A program made the translations under genes and the position numbers. Under the pieces are notes generated by a model. It saw only the letters and a list, made by a program, of their open reading frames with translations, was not told where the DNA came from and made no database searches. Below are positions 41,675 to 50,336 of a stretch of DNA of 64,000 bases, piece by piece. This DNA comes from Streptomyces sp. NBC_01451 (GTDB lineage: Bacteria > Actinomycetota > Actinomycetes > Streptomycetales > Streptomycetaceae). Location of the stretch: the NCBI RefSeq assembly GCF_036227485.1, contig NZ_CP109479.1, forward strand, positions 3,906,001-3,970,000, written 5' to 3'. Position 1 is the stretch's first letter. The number at the start of each line of letters is the position of its first letter.

Positions 41675-42744
41675 CCACGATGATTCGCACCAGATCCGCC
41701 TCGGGGCGCGAATGGCTGCTCGGCGATGTCGTGGGAAGCGGCTCGGAAGGCGTGGTGTACACCGTCGACGGCCAGCCGGGACTGGTGGCGAAACTCGTGC
41801 CCCTGCCTGCCGAGGCCGACAACTACCGGCTGCGCGTGGAGAGCCTCGTCCGGCAGGGGCGGGAGCCGCGGACCGTGCGGCTGCTGAGCGGAACGCCGAG
41901 CCGGCTCGCCTGGCCGCTGGAGACCCTCGGCACGTCCGGAGGCGTCACCGGGTATCTGATGCGGGACATGCGCCGGGCGTTCCTGCCCTTCGAGCACGTC
42001 CTGCTGCCGACCGCACGCCGGGAGTCCCTGCCGTCGGCGACCTGGGCCACAGCCCTGCGCACGGCCGCCTCGCTGGCGGAACTCGTCGCCGACCTGCACG
42101 CCGAGGGCTATGTGATCGGCGATCTCAAACCGGACAACCTCTGGAGCGACGCCGAGGGCCGGACCGGGCTCGCGGACATCGACTCCCTCCAGTTCACCGA
42201 CGGACGGCGGACCTTCCCCTGCCGTATGCGCTCGCCCGGCTACACCGCCCCCGAGGGCATCGACTCCGACGCTCTGCCGGACCGCGCCTCGGACTGCTTC
42301 GTCCTCGCCGTCCTCGTCCACCAGTTGCTGATGGGCGGGCTGCACCCCTTCCACGGCCGCCCGGCCGACGGCAGCCCGTACTTCTCGCTCGACGACAACG
42401 TGCGCAACGGCCGGTGCCGGATCACCGACCGGGGCTCGGTGGTCCTGCCGAGGGCCGCGCCGCCCGTGGACCTGCTGCCACGAGGGCTCACCGCGCTCTT
42501 CGTCCAGGTCTTCGGCCGCTCCGGGCGCGGTGACCCGGCCACCCGGCCGGACGCCGCCGCCTGGGCACGAGGGCTGCGCGCGGAGTCGCGACCCGGTCGG
42601 CTGACCGCCTGCGACCGCGACGATTCGCACGTGCACACAGTGGAGCGGCCCTGGTGCCCCTGGTGCGACCAGCAGGAGCGCGGCGGGACCACCTGGGCAG
42701 CGACCGACACCCGGCCCGGAAACAGCGAGGTGCGCCGACCATGA
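41671..42744 (+). CDS. Ser/Thr protein kinase-like protein with C-terminal Zn motif
   Basis: The 357-residue protein has a compact kinase fold. The glycine loop is GSGSEGVVY (22-30), with Lys41 in LVAKLV. The catalytic loop is VIGDLKPDNLW (148-158), with Asp151, Lys153 and Asn156 but Gly-Asp in place of Arg-Asp. The DFG motif is ADIDSLQF with Asp169. YTAPEG (191-196) matches APE. These changes are typical of the kinase of the TerY-P triad; it may still be active. A putative zinc motif is formed by Cys314, His320, Cys329 and Cys332 near the end (RPWCPWCDQQ). GTG 41671 overlaps the PP2C stop. ATG 41680 is a possible alternative start. Confidence 0.88.
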   Translation: MTTMIRTRSASGREWLLGDVVGSGSEGVVYTVDGQPGLVAKLVPLPAEADNYRLRVESLVRQGREPRTVRLLSGTPSRLAWPLETLGTSGGVTGYLMRDMRRAFLPFEHVLLPTARRESLPSATWATALRTAASLAELVADLHAEGYVIGDLKPDNLWSDAEGRTGLADIDSLQFTDGRRTFPCRMRSPGYTAPEGIDSDALPDRASDCFVLAVLVHQLLMGGLHPFHGRPADGSPYFSLDDNVRNGRCRITDRGSVVLPRAAPPVDLLPRGLTALFVQVFGRSGRGDPATRPDAAAWARGLRAESRPGRLTACDRDDSHVHTVERPWCPWCDQQERGGTTWAATDTRPGNSEVRRP

Positions 42745-43604
42745 CCGATGCCACCCCCGATCCCGCCCCGGCGGCCCGGCACCCGCAGGCGACACACGAC
42801 GACGAGCACGAGGGAGACGCACGCGGCCCGGCCCCGGCGGCCCGCCGGGGCGAACTGACGGTCAACCGCGTCCTCGACCGCTGCACCACGCTGGGGCCGA
42901 ACGTGCGGGCGGTGATCTGGGTGCAGGGCTGCCCCCTGCGCTGCCGGGGCTGTGTCGCGCCGGAGACGCTCCCGTTCGCGGGCGGCGAGGTCCGTACCGT
43001 CGCGGAGCTGGCCGACTGGCTGACGGGCCTGACCGACGTGGAGGGCGTCACCCTCTCCGGCGGCGAGCCCTTCAGCCAGGCCCAGCCGCTCGCGGACCTG
43101 CTGGACGCGGTTCGCGAACGGCGGCCCGGGTTCTCGGCGATGGCGTACTCGGGCTTCCGGCACGAGGCACTGCGGCGCGGTACGCCGGGCCAGCGCGCCC
43201 TGCTGGACCGGCTCGACCTCCTCGTCGACGGCCCCTATGTGGCCGCCCGGCACGGGGATCTCCTTTGGCGAGGTTCATCCAATCAGCGTGTTGTCGTACT
43301 CACGGAGCGCTACCATCATGTGACGTCGCTCATAGACACGGGGGCGGGCATCGAGGTGTCCGTGGGCGACGACGGCCGGTTCTCGTGGGCCGGGGTTCCT
43401 GCCGTTCCCGGCTTTCGCACCTTGCTGGAGGAGCAACTGGCCGCAGCGGGATACGTGGTGGACGCCCGGGAGACGGCAGCCGCCACTCACACGCGGGCGG
43501 AAATCCGGGGGACGGATGAGCGGATCACCGAAGTACAGCACCGTGACGATCAGTGCGGCCCGACAACAGGAGGAAGCCCGGCACCGGGCCCGGCAGGCGG
43601 CTGA
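42741..43604 (+). CDS. Radical-SAM protein, NrdG/4Fe-4S single-cluster type
   Basis: The 287-residue protein carries CPLRCRGC with Cys64, Cys68 and Cys71, the CxxxCxxC cluster motif, and the SAM-binding SGGEPF (106-111). LVDGPYV (161-167) and LLWRGSSNQRVVVL (174-187) match the anaerobic ribonucleotide-reductase activase (NrdG) subgroup. No nrdD gene is nearby, so it probably makes a glycyl radical or another modification on a partner encoded here; this is inference. The first 40 residues are a Pro/Asp/His-rich leader. The last about 30 residues are coded in an 89-base overlap with the next gene and look non-conserved. ATG 42741 overlaps the kinase stop. Confidence 0.88.
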   Translation: MTDATPDPAPAARHPQATHDDEHEGDARGPAPAARRGELTVNRVLDRCTTLGPNVRAVIWVQGCPLRCRGCVAPETLPFAGGEVRTVAELADWLTGLTDVEGVTLSGGEPFSQAQPLADLLDAVRERRPGFSAMAYSGFRHEALRRGTPGQRALLDRLDLLVDGPYVAARHGDLLWRGSSNQRVVVLTERYHHVTSLIDTGAGIEVSVGDDGRFSWAGVPAVPGFRTLLEEQLAAAGYVVDARETAAATHTRAEIRGTDERITEVQHRDDQCGPTTGGSPAPGPAGG

Positions 43605-44931
43605 GCGACGGCGCCGCGAAGCGGAACGGGCGGCTGAGCGACGGCGCCGCGACGCGGTACGGGCGGAGGCCCGCAGACGCCGGACGGCCGAGCTGGCCGA
43701 GACCCGCAGGGCCCAGGACGAGCAGCGGCTCGTCGGCGTACGGACGGAACACGCGCGGGCGGCCGGGCAAAGGCTGACGGAGCTCGACGAAATGGTGAGA
43801 ACCCTCGCGGCGAGCGGCGCGCCGGGTGACGCCGTGGACCGGATCGCCGCGGAGACGGCGCAGTTGCGCGAACGGCTGCGGCACGGCGCGGGCGACACCG
43901 TGGACGAGGAGATCGAGCGGCTGCGCGGCCGTGCGGTGCGCCTGCGGTCCTCGGCGCGGCCGGGGCCGACGGCCGGCAGCGGCCGGGACACCCCCCGGCA
44001 GGCGCTGGAGGCGCTCGGGCTCCGGCTGGCGGACCTGGGCCCGCAGGCGCTCGCGGACGATCCCGAGGGGCATCACGGTTGCCGCGGCCTCATCGGTGAA
44101 CTGCGCACGGCGCTCGAAGCGGGGCACACGGCCAGGTTCGAGGCCCTGCTGGGCACCGTCGAGCACCGGCTCGCCCAGCACGCAGCCGCCGTCGGGGAGG
44201 CGGCGGAGGCCCGCAGGAGGGAAGCGGCCGAGGAAGCGGAGCGGGAGACCGAGCGGGAGGCGCTGCGTGCGGAGGCGTCCCGGCTCGCCGCCGAGGAGGA
44301 ACGGCTCCGCCGTGAGTCACTGGAGGAGGCCGCGGACCGGCTCGACACCATCGACGCCGCCGTGCGCGACGCGATCCGGGACGCGGTCGACTTCGCCGAA
44401 ACCGCCCTCGCGGACGAGTTGCGATCCGCGCTGGCCGAGGTGACCGACGCCCTGGGCACCGGGCGGGCGACCGCGGCGCTCACCGCGGTCGCCGGACTGG
44501 AGCAGCTGCTTCCGCGCGCCGAGGCCGCGCTGGACGAACTCCTGCTGGCGTACGAACGGCGCACGCACCTCGCCCGGGCGCTGCAGCACGCCATGTCCGA
44601 AGCGGGATTCGCCTTCACCGGCGGCGACGACCAGGACCGGGGCCTGCTGCTGCGCTTCGAACGGTCCAACGGCGCCCTGTACTCCGCCACCGTCGCCAGC
44701 GCGGCCGACGGGGCTCCCGTACTGGCGTACCACGTCGACGGCGAGGCCGACGTGTCCGCCGAGCCGGCCGGTGCCGAGACCGTCTGCGACAGCACGGAGG
44801 ACCTGCTGGAGCAGGTGCACGAGACCATGGCCGACGACGGCTTCGTACCGGGTGAACTCCGGTGGGAGGGCAAGCCGCCTGGCGACCGCGGGCGCGTCTT
44901 CCGGGCCGCCCGCAGGGAGCGTCGGCAGTGA
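43516..44931 (+). CDS. Long coiled-coil protein
   Basis: The 471-residue protein is dominated by charged helices. Residues about 16-75 are an Arg/Ala/Glu coiled coil (RQQEEARHRARQAAERRRRE), 85-140 continue it, 205-290 form a second coil (AAEEAERETEREALRAEASR), and a third helical region runs to about 370. The last 100 residues are a mixed alpha-beta domain (ALQHAMSEAGFAFTGGDDQD to LEQVHETMADDGFVPGELRW). I recognise no named family. The start is ATG 43516 (MSGSPKYSTVTISAARQQ), which overlaps the radical-SAM gene by 89 bases; GTG 43543 would still overlap. In context it may be a structural hub or effector scaffold. Confidence 0.8.
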   Translation: MSGSPKYSTVTISAARQQEEARHRARQAAERRRREAERAAERRRRDAVRAEARRRRTAELAETRRAQDEQRLVGVRTEHARAAGQRLTELDEMVRTLAASGAPGDAVDRIAAETAQLRERLRHGAGDTVDEEIERLRGRAVRLRSSARPGPTAGSGRDTPRQALEALGLRLADLGPQALADDPEGHHGCRGLIGELRTALEAGHTARFEALLGTVEHRLAQHAAAVGEAAEARRREAAEEAERETEREALRAEASRLAAEEERLRRESLEEAADRLDTIDAAVRDAIRDAVDFAETALADELRSALAEVTDALGTGRATAALTAVAGLEQLLPRAEAALDELLLAYERRTHLARALQHAMSEAGFAFTGGDDQDRGLLLRFERSNGALYSATVASAADGAPVLAYHVDGEADVSAEPAGAETVCDSTEDLLEQVHETMADDGFVPGELRWEGKPPGDRGRVFRAARRERRQ

Positions 44932-47072
44932 AGGGCGCCGTCGGCGGGGAGGACGGCACCACCTCCGGCGGACCCGCCCCGGCCCACGCGCTGATGCCGT
45001 TGTGGGCCGTGTCGCTCGGCTGGGAGATGGAACGCGGACGCCAGGTCGTGGTCAGCGGCCAGATCCGCGACCGATGGTGGTTCGACGGCACGCCCGTTCC
45101 GTTCCGTGAACTCTTCGTCAATGTGCTGATGGGGCGTGGCGCGGAGGTGGTGGGCTGGTGGGACCCGGTGGACGGGCTCACCTTCCCGGTGCCCGGTCAC
45201 CAGGAGCGGTTCGACGCGCTGGTCGCCGGCCTGCCCGCCCCCGGCGGGACGCCGCCACCGGCCGCGCCCGACCCCGCCGTGGGCGCTACGGGGACGCCGG
45301 AACCCCCCGGTGGCTCCTCGGCGTACGCCGGAGTGGACCGGCCGGGCCCGGCGGCGGACACCGAGGACGACGGTTCGTCCCCGGGCGGCACCCGCCGGTC
45401 CACCGCCCGCCGGTCCGCGGCGGCCGGGCTGTTGCGGCCTCGCGGTCCGCGTCGGCTGGTCTCGCTGGAGGACGCGACCGCCCAGGTGCGCCGTCTGGCC
45501 GCCCACTCGGGGGCCGCCACCGCCTTCGTCTTCGAGGACGTCGACCACGCGCTGCCCGTGGCCGATCCGGCATCGGCCCAGGGATACCTGCGGCTGCGCG
45601 CCGCCATGGCGGACGCCGTGGTGCCCGACTCGGCTGCCCCCGGGCGCCGGGCCAGGAACGCGGTGCTGGTCGCGGTGGGCGACCTGTCCCGGCTGCCCGG
45701 CTGGTTCTGGCAGGAGGACCCGAGGGTGGCCAGTCTCCGGATCGGCCCTCCGGACCAGGCGGAACGCAGGCTGTGGCTGTCGCTGCTGCGGACGGACTTC
45801 CGTGGGCACGAGTCCGCCACCCGGCACGACATCGAGGCGCTCGTCGGAGCGACGGACGGCATGGCGGGCTGGGAACTGGCCGCGCTGGCGAGGACCTCGC
45901 AGCTGCGCCGCGTGGAGATCCACCGACCGGACCGGCTGATGCAGGCACACCGGCTCAACGTCAGCGTCGATCCGTGGTCCCAGCTCGACGGCACGGTGAT
46001 GGCGCAGGCCGCGGACACCCTCAGGTCGTCGGTGATCGGGCAGCACGTGGCGGTCGACGCGGTGGCGGCGGCGCTCCAGGCAGCCTTCGTCGGGCTGGAC
46101 TTCGGGGAGTCGGGGGCGGCCAGGCCCCGCGGGTCGTTCTTCTTCGTCGGCCCGACGGGAGTGGGCAAGACGGAGCTGGCGAAGGCCGTGGCGAAGCTGA
46201 TCTTCGGTGATCCGACCGCCTACGCCCGCTTCGACATGAGCGAGTACCAGCAGGAGCACGCCGCCGAGCGGCTGGCCGGAGCGCCGCCGGGATTCGTGGG
46301 ATACGACCAGGGCGGCGAGCTGACCAGACGGGTCCAGGAACGGCCCTTCAGCGTGCTGCTGTTCGACGAGATCGAGAAGGCGCACCCGGCGGTGCTCGAC
46401 AAGTTCCTTCAGATCCTGGAGGACGGGCGGCTGACCGACGGACGGGGGCAGACCGCCTACTTCTCGCAGTCGCTGATCATCTTCACCTCCAACACCGGCA
46501 CGGACGGCATGTCCGGACTGCTCGCGGCGGAGAACGGTGAGCTGCCCTACAGCAGGCTGCGGCAGCACTTCTTCGAGGCGGTGGAGGAGAAGTTCCGCGC
46601 CATCGGCCGTCCGGAGATCTTCGGGCGGCTGAAACCGGGTGTCGTGGTGTTCGACATGCTCCGGGCGCATCACGTCGTCGGTATCGCCGACCGGCTGCTC
46701 GACCAGCTCGCGGCGTCCGCGCAGGAACGCAACCAGATCGAGGTGGTCTTCGACCGGCCCGGCGTCCATGCGTGGATCAAGCGGCGGATGGCCGTCCCCG
46801 AACAACGGGCGTACGGGGGCCGCCAGATCCGCAACGAGCTCGAACTGCTGCGGTCGGCGATCGTCACCCACCTGCTGTCCCAGTCGCCGCCGCCCGGCTC
46901 CCGGATCGGGGTCGGCATCGAGATCGGCATCGACGGAGCGGGAGAGGTGCGGGTGTCGGCGGCGGGTGACGGTGTCCCGGGCTCCGCCGGGGTCCTGGGC
47001 GGCGGCGCCGCGCCCCTCGTCGGACGAGTGCTGCCGCCGGCCGCCGACGGCACCCCGGAAAGGACACACTGA
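44928..47072 (+). CDS. ClpB-like AAA+ ATPase with an inactive first domain
   Basis: The 714-residue protein has a complete C-terminal Clp-type AAA+ module: Walker A GPTGVGKT (408-415), pore loop PPGFVGYDQGG (453-463), Walker B LLFDEIEKAHP with Asp480-Glu481, sensor-1 TSNTG (520-524), Arg finger region RPEIFGRL (561-568) and sensor-2 GGRQIRNEL (630-638). The N-terminal half has an acidic Walker-B-like FVFEDVDHALP (200-210) and an AAA-like lid but no Walker A, so that domain appears nucleotide-dead. A small N-domain of about 100 residues comes first. There is no ClpP-binding loop that I can see, so it is more likely an unfoldase or remodeller than part of a protease. GTG 44928 overlaps the coiled-coil stop. 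Confidence 0.88.
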   Translation: MKGAVGGEDGTTSGGPAPAHALMPLWAVSLGWEMERGRQVVVSGQIRDRWWFDGTPVPFRELFVNVLMGRGAEVVGWWDPVDGLTFPVPGHQERFDALVAGLPAPGGTPPPAAPDPAVGATGTPEPPGGSSAYAGVDRPGPAADTEDDGSSPGGTRRSTARRSAAAGLLRPRGPRRLVSLEDATAQVRRLAAHSGAATAFVFEDVDHALPVADPASAQGYLRLRAAMADAVVPDSAAPGRRARNAVLVAVGDLSRLPGWFWQEDPRVASLRIGPPDQAERRLWLSLLRTDFRGHESATRHDIEALVGATDGMAGWELAALARTSQLRRVEIHRPDRLMQAHRLNVSVDPWSQLDGTVMAQAADTLRSSVIGQHVAVDAVAAALQAAFVGLDFGESGAARPRGSFFFVGPTGVGKTELAKAVAKLIFGDPTAYARFDMSEYQQEHAAERLAGAPPGFVGYDQGGELTRRVQERPFSVLLFDEIEKAHPAVLDKFLQILEDGRLTDGRGQTAYFSQSLIIFTSNTGTDGMSGLLAAENGELPYSRLRQHFFEAVEEKFRAIGRPEIFGRLKPGVVVFDMLRAHHVVGIADRLLDQLAASAQERNQIEVVFDRPGVHAWIKRRMAVPEQRAYGGRQIRNELELLRSAIVTHLLSQSPPPGSRIGVGIEIGIDGAGEVRVSAAGDGVPGSAGVLGGGAAPLVGRVLPPAADGTPERTH

Positions 47073-47074
47073 CC

Positions 47075-49153
47075 GTGTACGGCATCGATCTGGGTGCCAG
47101 CCGGGCGCGGATCGCCTGGCTGGACGCGCGGAGGCAACCGGTCACCACGGACGAGGCGGTCCCCGCGCTGGCCGCGGCCGGGCAGGGGACGGCGGGCGCC
47201 GAGGACGACGAGCTGTTCTCGGTACGGTCGCGGCTGTTCGCCGCCGAATCGGGGACGAACCCGGCTGTCCCGGCGTCCGCCGTGTTCCGTGCCTCCCCCG
47301 CCGCGCTGGTCGGCGGAGTGCTCACCGAGCTGCTCCGCCGGGCCGAGGAGGCGGGGGCGCCGGAAGAACGCCAGGCCGTGCTGTCCATACCGCCCGGGGT
47401 GTCCGACGCGCAGGAGATGGCGTTGCGCCGCGCCGCCGAGGCCGTCGGTCTGCGGGTTCCCAAGGTCGTTCCCGACCCGGTGGCCGCCGCGCTGCACCAC
47501 GGCGCGCTGCGCGACGGCGCGGACAGCACCGTCGTGGTCTGGGACCAGGGCCGTACGGGTCTGCGGCTGACCGTGCTCGCCGTCAGCGACCGGCGCGTCC
47601 AGCTGGTGGAGACCGCCGAGCACCCGCTGGGCGGTCTGGCCCGGGACGAGGCCGTCGCCCGGGAACTGCTGCGCCAACTGCCGTACGACCGGGTGAGCCC
47701 ACCCCTGCTGAGGGCCGCCGAAGGGCTCCGGCTGCGTCTCGCGCGGGCCGAGGAGGCGACGGACACGGTCCTGCTGGAGGGGACCGGCCACACCGTCACG
47801 TTCGACCGGGAGCGCCTCGACGCCGTGCTGGCCCCGGAACGGGCGCGTTCCCGCGACGCCCTGGCCCAGATCCTGGAGGCGGCACGGCAGCGCACGGGCC
47901 AGTGGCCGTCGGGTCTGCTGCTGGCCGGCGGTGTGTCCGCGACGCCGGGTACGGCCGAGTGGTTCACGGACGGCCTCGACCTCCCCGTGCGGTCGGCCAC
48001 GCCCGAGCTGGCGGTGGTCCGCGGCCTCGCCCTGATCCAGGACTTCGGGCTGCTGCGGATCGAGTCCGGGCCGTACACCCGGCCCGCGTCGCACGCTGCC
48101 GCGCCCGCGGGAGCGTGGGCCGGTGACGGCCGTGCGGCGGATCCGGAACCTCCGCTCCTGGACCCCGAACCCGCCGGGGCCGACGATCCGGAACCCCGGA
48201 GCACACCCGCGCCTCCCTCCGCGGGCCGGTTCGACGGCGCGACCGCCACAGGTCCGGGCGGCTCCGGGGCGGGCGGCTCCGGGGCGGGCTTACGGCCTGC
48301 GAGCCGCACCGCCGACGGCGCTCCCCCGCCGTACGCCGCCGGGCCGGCGGACGTGCCGCCCCGGGGCCCGGAATCCGGCGGGCCGGAGGACCGGACCGCT
48401 CCCGCCGGGGCGAACCCTCCGCCGGAGCCGGACAGGGCGTACGTGCCGCCCCCTCGTGAGGCCGAACGCCCTCCCGCCGCCCCGGAGAAGCGCCGCGCCA
48501 CGCCCCCGGGCGGTGACCTCGTGGGTGTGCCGGTGACGGACCTTCAGGCGGTCCGGCGCGACGACCACCTGCTCCTGCTGTGGGAGTGGCCGCCCGGCAG
48601 CCTCATGGCACAGGTGCGCTGGCGGCTGGAGGATCCCGGCCCGTCCGACGGCCGCCTCAGGGAGGGCGACGTCCGCTGCTCCCGGCGGGTCTACGAGCAC
48701 GACGGCGGCCTCGACCTGGTGGTGGGCCGTGGCGGGGTGACCCTCACGGTGGAGGCCATGGTCCCGGGCGGAGAGGCCGGCTGGGAGCCCCCGTCCTCCC
48801 TGGAGGTGGCCTCCGGGCTCCCGGTGGTCCGCTACGAGCCCGCGCTCCGGCGGCGGCTGCGCGGCAGGGTCGCCACCGTGTCGTTCACGAGCGAGACCAA
48901 CTGCCGGCTGCCGGCCCTCCACGTGGTGCTGGGCCGTGGCAGGTACCGGCCCGCGCATCCGGCCGACGGCACCGTGGTCCACGAGATACCGCCCCAGCAG
49001 ATCGAGGCGCACAGCCCCCTCGTCGTCGAGTTCCCGTTTCCCTGCGCCCGGACGGACCGCGGCGACGCGTGGCTGGTCTGTTTCCCGGCGGAACCGGCCG
49101 GCGGGGACATCGAGCTGCGCCCCGCGGCCCTGCACCGACTGAAGGTGACGTGA
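47075..49153 (+). CDS. Hsp70-like actin-fold ATPase with C-terminal beta domain
   Basis: The 692-residue protein begins with a divergent Hsp70 nucleotide-binding domain: phosphate-1 YGIDLGASRARIAW, the connect-type VVPDPVAAALHHGAL (131-145), a phosphate-2 segment VVVWDQGRTGLRLTVL (153-168), and adenosine motif LLLAGGVSATPG (281-292). A very Pro/Ala-rich linker covers about 335-505, and a beta-rich domain of about 185 residues follows (VTDLQAVRRDDHLLLLWEWP, fibronectin-like). It lacks the usual Hsp70 substrate-binding domain, so the C-terminal module presumably selects the client or partner. It starts 2 bases after the AAA+ stop, suggesting a chaperone pair. Confidence 0.85.
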   Translation: MYGIDLGASRARIAWLDARRQPVTTDEAVPALAAAGQGTAGAEDDELFSVRSRLFAAESGTNPAVPASAVFRASPAALVGGVLTELLRRAEEAGAPEERQAVLSIPPGVSDAQEMALRRAAEAVGLRVPKVVPDPVAAALHHGALRDGADSTVVVWDQGRTGLRLTVLAVSDRRVQLVETAEHPLGGLARDEAVARELLRQLPYDRVSPPLLRAAEGLRLRLARAEEATDTVLLEGTGHTVTFDRERLDAVLAPERARSRDALAQILEAARQRTGQWPSGLLLAGGVSATPGTAEWFTDGLDLPVRSATPELAVVRGLALIQDFGLLRIESGPYTRPASHAAAPAGAWAGDGRAADPEPPLLDPEPAGADDPEPRSTPAPPSAGRFDGATATGPGGSGAGGSGAGLRPASRTADGAPPPYAAGPADVPPRGPESGGPEDRTAPAGANPPPEPDRAYVPPPREAERPPAAPEKRRATPPGGDLVGVPVTDLQAVRRDDHLLLLWEWPPGSLMAQVRWRLEDPGPSDGRLREGDVRCSRRVYEHDGGLDLVVGRGGVTLTVEAMVPGGEAGWEPPSSLEVASGLPVVRYEPALRRRLRGRVATVSFTSETNCRLPALHVVLGRGRYRPAHPADGTVVHEIPPQQIEAHSPLVVEFPFPCARTDRGDAWLVCFPAEPAGGDIELRPAALHRLKVT

Positions 49154-50335
49154 ATGGCAAGGAACTTCGCCTGTCCCTACTGCTACGAGACCTTCACCGC
49201 CCGGGAGATCCAGTTCCGCTGCAACACCCGGCTGAGCCGCAGCGGCCGGCGTTGCAGGGCGGAGCGCGACCAGGTGCGTGTCGACCGGCTGGGCGACCGC
49301 GGGGAGGTCGGTCCCGTGTTCACCGCCGACGGCCGCAAACCGGTCACCGACTGCCCGCAGTGCGGCGGGGAGACGACGTACCGCGTCTGCCCGGTGTGCC
49401 ACAGCCTCCTCCCGGTGCAGTTCGGCATGGTGGACAACCGCCTCATAGCGATGGTCGGCGCCCGCAACTCCGGCAAGACCGTCCTCATGACGGTGCTGCT
49501 CCACGAGCTGATGAACCGTGTGGGCGAGAACTTCCGGGTCTCGCTGATGGGTTCGGACGAGTCGACGATGACCCGCTTCGGCAGCGACTACCAGGACAAG
49601 CTCTACAAGCACCGGCAGATGCTCCTCGGCACGCAGTCGGCCGCGAGCCAGGACAACCGGGTCGACCCGCTGGTGTTCCGGTTCGGACGGATCCAGGACG
49701 GGCTGCTCGGCGCCCGCTCCCAGCCCACCGTGCTGTCCTTCTTCGACACCGCGGGCGAGGACTTCAACTCGCGCGAGAGCGTCGAACTGAACACCCGTTA
49801 CCTCTCCAACGCGGACGGGATCATCATCGTCCTCGACCCGTTGCAGATGCGGGGCGCGCAGGAGCTGGCGCTGGACGGGACCGTGCTGCCGCCCGCCGAG
49901 AGCAACACCCCCCAGCACGTGCTGAGCCGGATCACGAGCATGCTGCTGGCCCGGTCCTCGGGCCGCCGCGCCGTCAAGGTCAGGACGCCGGTCGCCGTGG
50001 TGTTCTCCAAGATGGACGCCTTCTGGCACCAGTTGCCGGCCGGGAGCCCGCTGCGGGTCCATCCGCCGCAGCACGGCCGGTTCGACGTCGCGGACAGTCT
50101 CAGCGCGCACGAGGAGGTCCGCGACCTGCTCAAGCAGTGGGACGGCGTGTCCCTGGACCAGACGCTGGAGAGCAACTACGCGCGCTACCGCTACTTCGGT
50201 GTCTCCGCGCTCGGCCGCACCCCCACACCGGACCAGCAGGTCGCTCCGACCGGCATCCAGCCGTACCGGGTCACCGACCCGCTGCTGTGGTTGCTCAGCG
50301 AGTTCGGCTCGGTGCCGAAACAGGGCAGGGGGTGA
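49154..50335 (+). CDS. Zinc-ribbon TRAFAC-type GTPase (soluble)
   Basis: The 393-residue protein starts with zinc-binding Cys pairs (CPYC at 7-10, Cys23, Cys34, CPQC at 67-70, CPVC at 79-82), then a GTPase core: Walker A GARNSGKT (102-109), G3 DTAGED (198-203) and G4 FSKMD (284-288, variant of NKxD). The sequence FFDTAGEDFNSRESVELNTR and GIIIVLDPLQMRG fit the GTPases predicted in bacterial conflict systems that pair with GAP1-like proteins. It has no membrane helix. The ATG directly abuts the Hsp70-like stop. A second related GTPase lies two genes downstream with a membrane anchor. Confidence 0.87.
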   Translation: MARNFACPYCYETFTAREIQFRCNTRLSRSGRRCRAERDQVRVDRLGDRGEVGPVFTADGRKPVTDCPQCGGETTYRVCPVCHSLLPVQFGMVDNRLIAMVGARNSGKTVLMTVLLHELMNRVGENFRVSLMGSDESTMTRFGSDYQDKLYKHRQMLLGTQSAASQDNRVDPLVFRFGRIQDGLLGARSQPTVLSFFDTAGEDFNSRESVELNTRYLSNADGIIIVLDPLQMRGAQELALDGTVLPPAESNTPQHVLSRITSMLLARSSGRRAVKVRTPVAVVFSKMDAFWHQLPAGSPLRVHPPQHGRFDVADSLSAHEEVRDLLKQWDGVSLDQTLESNYARYRYFGVSALGRTPTPDQQVAPTGIQPYRVTDPLLWLLSEFGSVPKQGRG

Positions 50336-50336
50336 G

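Noticed and set aside
44073..47069. A 998-codon minus-strand open frame
   Set aside because: Antisense to the coiled-coil and ClpB-like genes, which carry intact Walker and pore motifs. No motif is seen in the reverse reading.
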